DNA from: Plantago ovata
Taxonomy: Eukaryota; Streptophyta; Magnoliopsida; Lamiales; Plantaginaceae
Direction of reading: 5' to 3'
Assembly: GCA_028274465.1 (NCBI GenBank)
Contig: CM051457.1
Span: 107,569,982-107,633,981, forward strand
DNA: 64,000 nt
Positions 1 to 10,500 of this stretch are shown piece by piece. The position numbers and the translations under genes are program-made. The notes beneath the pieces were generated by a model, which did no database searches, was not told the origin of the DNA, and was given only the letters and a program-made list of their open reading frames with translations. Each line of letters starts with the position of its first letter. Within the stretch, counting starts at the first letter, position 1.

Positions 1-7
1 TGAATTA

Positions 8-3000
8 TTGGATGTCTTGGTTGTGCCTCGGATCACTAAGAATCTCTTATCGATCAGTCGGCTAACTAATGATTTTCCTGTCACTGTGACATTTTCCAAT
101 GACTCTTTTGTCATCCAGAATCGAACAACGGGAGCACCAGTGGCTCGAGGAAGGCATGAACGCGGTCTCTATGTTCTTCAACAAGTTCACCCCGCACTTT
201 TGGCGGCAATTCGAAATAAACGCCTTACAGGCTCTTTTCAATTATGGCATTTACGCCTTGGGCATGTTGCTCATAGTACTATTTCTTTATTAAATAAGCA
301 AGGTCGATTGGTTGTCACTTCGGTTTTGCCGAGCCCTCAGATATGCTCACCATGTCAAATGGCCAAGAGTCATAAGTTACCTTTTACTATCAATGAACGT
401 CGTGCTTCACGTCCTTTAGATTTGGTTCATTGTGATCTTTGGGGACCCTCCCCATCGCTATCTCGTGATGGTTTCCGATATTATGTTATTTTTGTCGATG
501 ATTATTCTCGTTTTACATGGTTGTATCCTATCCGTCTTAAATCTGAGTTTATGGATGTGTTCTTACGTTTTCATACATTTGTTGAAACACAATTATCGAC
601 AAAAATTAAGACATTTCAAAGTGATGGTGGGGGTGAATTTTCGAGCAATAAATTTCGCCTCCATCTTCAGACACATGGAATTCATCACTCCATCTCTTGT
701 CCATACACTCCAGCTCAAAATGGTAGAGCCGAACGCAAACATCGGCATGTCACAGAAACTGGCCTATCTATGATGTTTCAATCACACATGCCGGTTTCGT
801 TTTGGGTTGATGCCTTTTCCATGGCTGTTTATGTAATCAATAGAATACCCAGTCCATTCCTTGCTAATGTTTCACCATATGAGCTACTGTTTGGGATACC
901 TCCTAATTATGAAATGTTTCATCCTTTTGGCTGCCAAGTATATCCGTATTTGCGAGATTATGCACCAAACAAACTCGCTCCTCGTAGCAAACCTTGTGTT
1001 TTTCTTGGCTATTGTGCTAATCACAAGGGGTTCCGTTGTCTCGATCCCGACACATCACGGATTTACATTGTTCGTCATGCCATTTTTGATGAACTTTCTT
1101 TTCCTATGTCAGGTACCCACAAGTCTACCGAAGGTCCTGGAGATGACATAATTAGTACATTTGATGATAATCCTCATGAAACTAATTCATTTCAGGAGCC
1201 CAATACTCAAGTCAAACCCACGGACCATACTTGCTCTACTCATGGCCCATGTATGCTTTGCCAATCTAGCCCACTCAAATTACTTCCCAGTGCCCCCACA
1301 CCATCTCCTCCAGCCGCTATTCTCTCGCCCGAACAGCAGCCACCGCCTCCCATTCCCTGTGTTAATGCAATTCCGGACTCCCTGGAGGCTTCTCCGCGCT
1401 TTGAGCCACCGCCTTCACCTCCTCCCACATCCCCACAGCCGCCACCGCCCCCGCGTCCAATTTCGCGTCGCCGGCCTCCAATTCCTACCCACTCTATGGC
1501 CACCCGCGGTTCGCAGGGCACCTTTAAAATCAAACACCCGGGCCTCCTTGCTGAAATAGCTCCCACTTGTCTTATTCACTCTTTGTTATCATCCGTTGAG
1601 CCCAAGGGCTACTTGTCAGCTGCAAAACACCCTCAGTGGCTTGCTGCCATGGATGATGAAATCCAGGCCTTACGTAACAATGAGACATGGGAGTTAGTTC
1701 CACGGCCTCCACACTCGAATATTGTTGGTTCGAAATGGGTGTTTCGGACAAAGTTTAACCCTGATGGCACTGTGGAACGATTAAAGGCACGACTGGTTGC
1801 TAAGGGCTTCTCTCAAATACCAGGTTTTGATTTTAATTCTACCTTCAGTCCTGTTGTTAAAGCTTCTACAGTTCGTGTAGTCCTCTCACTTGCTGTAATA
1901 CGCTCTTGGCCATTGCATCAACTTGATGTTAAGAATGCATTCTTAAACGGTTTGATTACTGAAACTGTTTATATGGATCAACCGCCGGGCTATGTCGACT
2001 CCAGATTTCCTAATCATGTTTGCAGATTAAAAAAGGCACTATATGGGTTAAAGCAGGCGCCTAGAGCCTGGTTCGAACGCCTTAGCTCCTTTTTGATCAC
2101 TCTTGGATTTGTTTGTAGGAAGGCAGACACCTCTCTTTTTGTCTATAGTGCTGGCTCTACTCTGCTTTACTTACTTGTCTATGTGGATGACATTATTCTC
2201 ACAGGCAATAATTCTGCTCTTATCAGTTAGTTTATTAAGCGGCTTAATTCCATGTTTGCTATCAAGGATCTTGGAAATCTGAGTTATTTTTTGGGACTTG
2301 AAGTTTCATATATGCCTGAAGGATTGTTTTTAAGTCAGGCGAAATATGCACATGATATTCTAGTTCGTGCCCAATTAGATGAAAGCAAGCCAGTTGCAAC
2401 TCCGATGGCAGTTGGTCAACATCTCTCTACCACTGGTAGACCTTTTGTTGATCCCACGCTGTATCGTTTTCTTGTTGGTGCGCTTCAATACCTCACTATC
2501 ACTCGTCCTGACATTTCATTTGCAGTCAATAGTGTGAGTCAATTTCAGCAACATCCAACTATTGAGCACTTTATAGCTGTAAAACGCATCTTACGGTATG
2601 TCAAGGGCACTGCTTCTTATGGCTTATGTTTTACTCGGGGCACTTCTGCTTCATTGTTAGCATATTCAGATGCTGACTGGGCTTCCTGTCCGGATACACG
2701 CCGCTCTATTTCTGGATACTCCATTTTTCTTGGTGGCAATTTGGTCTTATGGAGTTCCAAGAAGCAACCTACCGTTTCACGCTCTAGTTGTGAGTCTGAG
2801 TACCGTGCCTTAGCAAACGCAGCAGCTGATGTTATATGGCTCACACACTTACTTCGTGACTTACATGTTCGAGCTTCCACCATCCCGCTCCTTTTCTGTG
2901 ACAATAAAGGAGCGCTCTTTCTTACTGACAATCCTGTCTCACATAAACGAGCAAAACACATCGAACTCGACTATCATTTCACGAGGGAACTTGTCTCGTC

Positions 3001-3181
3001 CAAAAAGCTTGTTACAAGGTATGTCCCCTCGCACTTGAACATCGCTGACTTCTTCACGAAGAGCTTGTCTCGACCACTCTTCACTCTTTTCCGGTCCAAG
3101 CTACGCGTCAGTCCAAATCCGACTCTACGCTTGAGGGGGGGTGTTGAGGACTCTCCAGAACCCTCAGACGTTATCTCCTAA
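8..3181 (+). pseudogene. copia pol polyprotein (GAG-pre-integrase, integrase, RT, RNase H) with one in-frame stop
   Basis: The reading frame is open from the window edge to a TAG at 2228-2230 and then continues in the same frame to 3181, so a single nonsense codon splits an otherwise intact polyprotein. The order is a GAG-pre-integrase motif (LWHLRLGHV), an integrase core (CDLWGP near residue 145, [24 protein letters not shown]), a proline-rich GC-rich linker (about 1270-1490), reverse transcriptase (YVDDIILTG near residue 725) and RNase H (YSDADWASC, SSCESEYRAL, CDNKGALFL). The stop lies a few residues after YVDD inside the RT domain, so the element is probably not autonomous unless the codon is read through. 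Gag and protease are missing only because of the window edge. Confidence 0.92.
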
Positions 3182-3363
3182 GATAACTATATGACCTTAT
3201 TGATTGTATTTTATCTAGCTAACTACTTGATTAGATTTGCTAGCTTTGTACTTATCTTGTATAGATTCTATGTACTACTTCACTATATATATGAAATACA
3301 ATCACCACAGTAAATGTGTGGTTTCAATATAACTCTTATAAACCACACTGTAGTCTCCTCAAG
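3142..3363 (+). repeat. 3' LTR of copia element
   Basis: This segment of about 222 bp follows the polypurine tract. It begins TGTTGAGGAC and ends TCTCCTCAAGA. A TATATATG stretch (about 3285-3292) could be the promoter or R region. The end base is inferred from the inverted repeat, because the partner LTR is not in the window. Confidence 0.75.
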
Positions 3364-3914
3364 ATAGGGTTTGGTTTATTTAATTTCAAGCCCACAATAT
3401 TTTATTATTATTATTATTATTTTTTGTTTTTAAACTTTTGTCGACAGGGTTAACTCGGGTAAATCGGTCAAATCACGGAATAAATTTCGGAAACTGAGAT
3501 TTTGCCGGGATTCTTCCGTCCGTCCCGTAAAAGCGGTCGGGTCCGGGTTGACCCGTCGGGTTTTAAAGCACAGGTTACTACAACCTGACCCTTCTAAGTA
3601 GTGAAATCTGGAAATTCACTTGCGATTGCATTTTCATGAGAAAAAATAAGAAAAATATTAAAACTATAAGTCATTACTAGTAAAGTATAATAAAATCTGT
3701 TGATATTTGAAGACATGAATTACATGTAAATCTCTTTAAATTTGTTGAACAAAGTAATCGATCTCCTTATCATGAATGCATTAATATAAGATTGTGGCAC
3801 AAATCACTACCTATTTATTTTACAAAATTGCTACTCTTAAAAAAATATTATCATTTCTGTAAAAGAGTTAAACTGTGAGCACTAAGTTCTCCTTCTTGGT
3901 GAATTTTTCTTCTC
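3364..3914. other. intergenic, no gene seen
   Basis: AT-rich DNA between the copia 3' LTR and the stop codon of the polygalacturonase pseudogene. It holds a short (ATT)n run near 3401-3420 and a GC-richer patch with repeated GGGTT/ACCCG words (3450-3570) that looks like old repeat material. On the minus strand this would be the 3' flank of the PG gene. Confidence 0.6.
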
Positions 3915-4200
3915 TTAAGGTTTCTCTTTCTTCTTGGATTTTTTCTTCTCGTCAGAATTCTCCTTTTCCTTGGATTCTTTTTTCTCGTCGGGTTTCTCTT
4001 TCTTCTTGAAAGATTTCTTTTTCTTCCTAGATCTTGACTCCTTACCAGATTCCTCTTGGTTCGTAGGGGATTTTGCCATCTTCGGGGATTCTACAGGAGA
4101 TTCTGCCATCTTGGGGGATCCACCTTGCTTTACGGCAGATCTAGAGCAAATCGGAGGATTTTGTTTGCCACCAAGTTTAGGATTGATATTCTTACATTTG
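3915..4200 (-). pseudogene. detached C-terminal end of the polygalacturonase, with a Lys/Glu/Ser-rich tail
   Basis: Reading on from the duplicated target site, this piece encodes CKNINPKLGGKQNPPIC, the usual end of exo-PGs. It then continues for about 75 residues rich in Lys, Glu and Ser, with repeated SPKMAESP/SPKMAKSP and KKKEKP words, up to a TAA at 3917-3915. Most exo-PGs that I know stop near QNPPAC, so this basic tail is unusual. It is either an old feature of this PG subfamily or read-through after loss of the original stop. Confidence 0.75.
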
Positions 4201-5030
4201 TGATAAAACACGTGAACTCTAAAACAATAAGAGTTAGTCCAGAATCTAAAACTCCTACAGAGTACGTTTGGTATTCCTGAAAAACGATAGCAAAGTTGTC
4301 TATAAAGTTTATGCAACGTTAACGACAACTTCGATAACCTGTCAATCAATAAAGCAATATAAAATAATACGTGCACAGAGATTATGAAAGCAGCGGTAAA
4401 GAGACACACGTATAAACTTTTATTCTAACTGTTATTCACAGCTAGATGCTTTATTAGCAAAAACGACTAGATCAATATGTTGAGTACAATGAATATCGAA
4501 CTCACCTATTTATCTAGTAAACGACACAACACAACCTAGATTATCTAATCTATATGAGAACCAACTCACCTATACTCCCTCGAGGAATATATAAACAGGT
4601 TGTGTAAATAGACTACAAACAAAAGACTTGAACAACTAACGTTGAAACCGGCGTTGAGCAACTTCAAGTGTAATCTGCAAAACTGAACGTGTATCGTTCT
4701 TGTGTGTGTTCTTCAATGTCGACTTTGGCACTCTATTTATAGTGTTATAAACACCCTTGAATTTCGTGTGGAAGTCTTCATTGAATCAGATTAGAACATC
4801 TCTTCTAATTGAACTTGAACTCCAAAACGTGTTCACATTGATGAAGTAGTTTCCTAGTCAACTTCGACTTTGAAGTTGCCAGAACATGACGAATCCAACT
4901 AGAACTCTTTTCTCGTTCTTGATATATATATCCTTCTTGAATTCGATCTTTGTTAAGTTAAGGTAAAACAATCCCAATACAATTAGGATAATGTCCATAA
5001 GGAGATTAACGTAAAAACGTTACTCTAACA
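4201..5030 (-). repeat. 3' LTR of the Sirevirus-like element
   Basis: 830 bp, the same length as the other LTR and with no difference that I noticed. The element-strand TATA box CTATAAATAG maps to about 4733-4742. It is flanked on the left by the target duplication ATTTG and on the right by the polypurine tract. Confidence 0.95.
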
Positions 5031-5044
5031 TTCTCCCCCTTTTT
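5031..5044 (-). promoter_or_regulatory. polypurine tract
   Basis: On the element strand the tract AAAAAGGGGGAGAA directly abuts the TGTTAGAG start of the 3' LTR, the expected primer site for plus-strand DNA synthesis. Confidence 0.85.
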
Positions 5045-5425
5045 ACCTTAATCTTCACAAATACTGCGATTAGTCAGGTTGACTCAACTTCAACCTCAAC
5101 ATCAAAAGACTGATTGCAGAAATCTTTTCGAATGCAGAAAAAGAACTCTGAACTCTAGAACTTCATCAGGAAACTTCAACTTCATAAATTTGCTTAGAAG
5201 ATTAATTACAGGCTAATCAAAATTATATGACTAGTCTATAAAAACCAAAATTCTTCTAACCAAACAACTGAACTATATCCATAGCAACTGTAGCATCCAA
5301 AACAATTTATCCATCTCGCAAAACTGAAGAATGCAGCATCATAATTCATCCACCATTATCTTCAAAACAAACCAAAGCCATCCAACCCAGAAACTCCCCC
5401 TCAATCCTGACTAATCCTTCTCCCC

Positions 5426-6009
5426 CTATTTGGGTAGATTATCGCGAAGCAAAGTCCTCCTCATTTCCAAGAGCTCGCCCAATTCTTCATTGGCCTTGAG
5501 AATAGCAGCTCGCTTATCCACAAGCTGTTTCCCAAGCATATCATACATGGCCTTAACAGAGGGCGGCAGACTGTGAACTTGCTCCAAAGTTGGCTCAACA
5601 TCGAGCACAGTTGGCTCAACATTGTCATCACCAGAGCCTTGTGGATCAGCAGAAGGAGCAAATGGATCAACCCAAGGCAAATGCTTGAACCTTGAGCCTC
5701 CTTCCAACAGGGTGGCTTGAGCAATGCGTAAAACATTATGATTTGCAACAAACTTATCCTTCTTCAACGGTGTGTAACCGGCAGCTTTGACATATGCACA
5801 AACTAAGGAAGGGTAGTTTTCTCAGAATCAGGAACATCTTCAAACATAGGCTCATTGACCTTTGATGTAGTACCCGGGGTGGCCTCCATCTCCTCCATAG
5901 CAGACCTCTTCCGTTTTAGTGAAGCAAGCGGAATATCATCTTCATCGACCACAACGGTGGGAGTCTTTGAGGAATCAGTTGGGCTTGCCATTCTAAAATT
6001 GAGATGCAA
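5426..6009 (-). pseudogene. remnant of the third (post-pol) ORF of the Sirevirus-like element
   Basis: Two minus-strand reading frames lie between pol and the 3' LTR. One starts at 5991 (MASPTDSSKTPTVVV) and stops at 5803. The other runs to 5426 and reads on from a short NYPSLVCAYVKAAGY-like segment in a different frame (about 5825-5768), so a frameshift or internal loss separates them. The segment recalls the plant transposon-protein domain found in accessory or env-like ORFs of some Sireviruses. The polypeptide is far shorter than such ORFs usually are, so I treat it as non-functional. The assignment is inference. Confidence 0.5.
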
Positions 6010-7554
6010 GTTGGGGAAATTTCAAAAAATTTTGAAGTTTAAACAACTGGGCACCTAAAAACGGGAAGAATTGGAAGATTTGGGGCAAAAAACTAGGGTT
6101 CCTAATTTGCGGCAAGTGTGGGAAAAACAGAGCATGCCAAAATTCGAAGAAGAATGAGTGTGGAGAAGCGAAATCGGGGACGAATATAGAGGGTTTCTAC
6201 GCGTTTGTGGACAAAGGATGCATTGATGGGTGTTTAAGAGAGATTCAAGTATCAATAAGAAAAAAAATGGGAAAACACGGTGAAGGGCTTATGAAAGGTT
6301 TCTGCCGTTTCAAGTTGTTATAGGCGAGAGGGGTAAAAAGGTCAAAACACAGTGATTTAAAAAACTAATGGGCAAAAAAAAAAGGTTTTGTTGGCTAAAC
6401 ACTGGATGAAGTTTTCTCAACATGATCTCCAATTCTGTTGACAATGTTAGTACACAAGATATATAATAACAGAGAAACAAAAATAGGAATGCAAAATTTC
6501 CTAAATCTGAGCAGAATTGAGATAAAAAAAATTTAGGAAACATACCAGTGAAGGATTTGACTTTAGATTGAAAATAACCAAAAATCATTGCCAAGTAAAA
6601 ACCAAAATAAAATCCCACCAAACCAAAGGTTATGCACACTCCCCCTTAGTGGATACTAAAATCACATATAACACATAATTTGTAGTCTAGACTCGATAAC
6701 ATAAGACACAAACTTTGAATCAGATAGTAGCAGTGATGTTGCAGACGAAGTTGGCACAACATTAAACTCAACATCAGACTTGAGATCTTTCAAAAAGATA
6801 CAACCTGTGACAATGACCTGAATATAAATTTTTTGAAGACGTTTGAAACAAGCTACAGAGTATTTCTGGTCTTTGTTTAAATCTCAAGCAATGCCTAGTG
6901 GCGAAGGGGCAAGAAGCACAGAGCTTTGCCATTTTTGTTTTTCCAAACCATCCAGACATGTGAGACCCAAAGATTGCCAGAAAGCTAAAACCAAAGTTGC
7001 CATAAAGATTGTGAATCCGTGGTGTGCCGCAGAATAAATTCTGAAAGAAGATACCACAGCATGGTGTGTACTGCACGACCTAGACACAAACACGTCATCA
7101 TGCCCTATACCGGACCAGCAAGAGAGATAACAACGATTCACAATAAAGATTGAGCAACAATAAGCTTAGCACTTGTTTAGCTACAATAGAGAATTCAAGG
7201 CCTCTATGTGCTCTTTCTCCTGTTTAAAAAGCATACATATGCATAGTAGGAAACTTAGTCCTATAATAGACTCTTTGTCCATCAATTATTACTGAGCTGC
7301 TCAAGCTCCAGGAGAGTATTACATGCAACAATGAGCAAAAAATTTCAGGTGTCAACAAGGACCTAATTGTACCAGATCTTTTCTGAAAGTTTGAGGGAAA
7401 GTTTGCAATTATGTTCACTCTATCCTTAACATATACACATATCTGATTCGACACAACATAAAAAAAATAAATACAGATATACAAATTTACGCCACATGCA
7501 GAAACTGAAGTTGTCCGTGGCGTGTCGACAACTTCTCCAACAACTTAGACTTTT
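6010..7554 (-). other. non-coding spacer of the Sirevirus-like element
   Basis: This lies inside the element between the end of gag-pol and the third-ORF remnant. It holds only short overlapping ORFs without recognisable domains. A CTCCCCCTTAG stretch near 6641-6651 resembles the polypurine tract in reverse and could be one of the multiple PPT copies described for Sireviruses. Confidence 0.5.
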
Positions 7555-10500
7555 CTAGAGAGTGCAAAGACCTATAGACCTTCTAAGGCTTAGGAACCTA
7601 TCAGGATCTAAAGGTTTAGTGAAAATATCAGCAAGTTGGTTATTTGTATCAATGTGATCTATTCCTAGGGTTTGTGCTTCTACCAATTCTCTCAAAAAAT
7701 GATGTCTAATATCTATATGCTTAGTTCTGGCGTGCTGTACAGGGTTTTGGGCAATATGAATAGCACTCAGATTGTCACAAAATAGCATCAAAGATTCTGA
7801 CCTAAGACAGTAATCACTTAGCATAGATTTCAACCATAAGAGTTGAGTAGCACAACTAGCTGCAGCAACATATTCTGCTTCTGCAGTAGACAAAGACACA
7901 CAATTTTGCTTTCTACTAAACCACGAAATCAAGTTATTTCCCAAATAGAAACATCCTCCACTGGTAGATCTTCTATCATCAGTATCCCCAGCCCAATCAG
8001 AATCAGAAAACCCAGCAAGATGTAAATTTGTTTCTCTAGTATACCATATACCAAGGTCAACAGTACCAGAGACATACCTGAGAATATTCTTCACAGCATT
8101 GAGGTGTGGGGTTTTTGGTTCAGATTGAAACCGAGCACACAAGCAAACTGCAAACTGGATATCTGGTCGGGATGCGGAAAGATAGAGAAGACTGCCTATC
8201 ATGGATCTGTACAAAGTTGGGTCAACGTCATCGCCAACACCGCCTTTCGTCAGTTTAGTGGATGTGCGCATGGGAGTGGACAGTGGTTTTGCATTCTCAA
8301 GTCCAAATCGTTTCACGAGGTTCTTTGCATACTTGGACTGATTTAGAAAAAGGCCATTTGACTCCTGTTTGACTTGTAAACCAAGGAAATATGTAAGCTC
8401 ACCAATCATACTCATTTCAAAGGTGGATTTCGTGGCCTCAATAAACTTGGTCACCAAGGGCTTGTGAGTTCCACCAAAAACAATGTCATCAACATATATT
8501 TGAGCAATAAGAATATGACTGTCTGATTTCAACACGAACAAAGTCCTGTCACCTGCACCACGAGTAAAACCAAACTCCAAAAGAAATTGGGTTAACTTGT
8601 CATACCAAGCACGAGGTGCTTGCTTCAAACCATATAAGGCTTTCTGCAATTTATAAACATGGTGAGGATAAAAAGGATCTTCAAAACCCTTAGGTTGTTC
8701 AACGTAGGCTTCTTTGTCAATGATGCCATACAAAAAGGCACCTTTAACATCCATCTGCTGCAAGGTTATATTCAAATAGCAAGAAAGAGCAAGTAGAAGT
8801 CTAATAGATTCTATCCTTGCGACTGGAGCAAAAGTTTCATCAAAATCAACACCCTCTACTTGAGTGTAGCCTTGAGCAACTAGTCTAGCCTTATTTCTTA
8901 CTATTGTACCAGATTCATCAGTTTTATTTTTGAATATCCACTTGGTTCCTATAACATTCATGTTAGCAGGTCTAGGAACTAGGGTCCAAACTTTATTCTT
9001 TTCAAACTGATTTAACTCATCTTGCATAGCCTCTATCCAATGGTGATCAAGCAAAGCTTCTTTATAGTTCTTAGGCTCAACAATGGATACAAAACAAGAA
9101 GCACGTACCGGAACCGGGTATGACTGATCGAGTAAACATTGACAAGTAAGGGCTAAGTGAGATATAGCCTTGATCCTTGCAACCCGTGACTTTAAACCAG
9201 CAAGTTCCTTGTAATCTACTTTCTTACCAGCAGTCCTTTTGCCTTTTCCATACTCAGAAGATGGTTCCTGTGGTTCATCTTGAGTATCGTCCTCTTCCCC
9301 TGACGGAGTTGAGGCAACATCGTCCAAAGTTTCATCAACTCTGTCCTGTACTGGTGTAACAGGTGTTTGAGCAGTCTGAATATCCTGCTGCTCATCTGTT
9401 CGGAGTGCATCACCATCATCAGTGGTGTCTGAAGTGGATGGTCCACCTTCTGTAGAGATACTTGGCTCAATCGTCTCCGAAGTTGGTACAACATCGACTG
9501 GTGTTGACACAACTTCGACGTCGGATTCTTCATTGGCTGGAAGATAGACATAATCCCAAGTACCTGTTTCTTCTGATTTATCTGAAACACTAGTAGAGTC
9601 ATTAAAAGCAACATTGACTGACTCTTGAATAGTTTTAAGCCTCAGATTGTAAACCCGATAGGCATGACTATTGTTCGAGTAGCCAAGAAAAAAACCTTTA
9701 TCACTTTTAGAATCTAGTTTCTTCAAATAATCCCTGTCATTCAGAATATAACAAGTACAGCCAAAGACATGAAAATAGCTCAAGTTGGGTTTATTGCCCT
9801 TCAAAATCTCATACGGTGTCATAGTGGTTCCTGGCCTTAAGTAAACACGATTGATAACATGGCATGCAGTATTAAAAGCCTCTCCCCAAAACCTCTTAGC
9901 AACATTCATTGAATTAAGCATAACTCTCCCCATCTCCTGAATAGTCCTGTTTTTCCGTTCTGCAATCCCGTTTTGTTGAGGGGTTTTGGGTGCAGAAAAT
10001 TCATGGAAGATACCAGTTTTATTACAAAAATCAGTAAACAAAGAATTTTCAAATTCTCTTCCATGATCAGTCCTAATCTTTTTAATGGAGGTTTTATAAA
10101 GATTTTGAATCAAGTTGTAAAAAGTTTTGAAGAAATGAATAGTTTCAGATTTTTCTTTAAGAAAATAGATAAAAGTGTATCTAGAGAAATCATCAACTAT
10201 CACAAAAGCATACTTCTTACCATTTATCGTAGCTACCTCTACTGGACCCATAAGATCCATATGTAAAAGTTCAAAACAAGAGGTCGTACCTGTAGGTCGA
10301 TCTGGTGAAGTTGGGACAACACCATGAGAAACTCTTGTTTGTTTACCTTTAAGACATTCTTCACAAACCATCTTCCCAGACTGGTGTAGTTTGGGAACAC
10401 CACGCACAGCTTCAAGCTTCCAAATTCTGTCCATGTTGCGGTAGCCAACATGACCAAGTTTCTGATGCCATAGCACAGCATCTTCAACTTTGACTTGATT

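Larger units (their letters stand above)
1..3364 (+). mobile_element. Ty1/copia LTR retrotransposon, 5' part outside window
   Basis: The pol region of a copia element runs from the window edge to a 3' LTR. The domain order integrase, reverse transcriptase, RNase H is that of Ty1/copia. A purine-rich tract (TTGAGGGGGGG, 3131-3141) directly precedes the 3' LTR, which starts TGTTGAGGA at 3142 and ends near 3363. The terminal inverted repeat TGTTGAGGA matches TCCTCAAGA except for one base in the expected final CA. The 5' LTR, gag and protease lie upstream of the window, so LTR age and target duplication cannot be judged. Confidence 0.93.

Noticed and set aside
99..1559. Several plus-strand ORFs (99-293, 432-773, 861-1151, 1161-1559) and minus ORF 1240-1566
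   Set aside because: They overlap the conserved copia pol frame and show no domain of their own; the minus ORF only mirrors the proline-rich linker.
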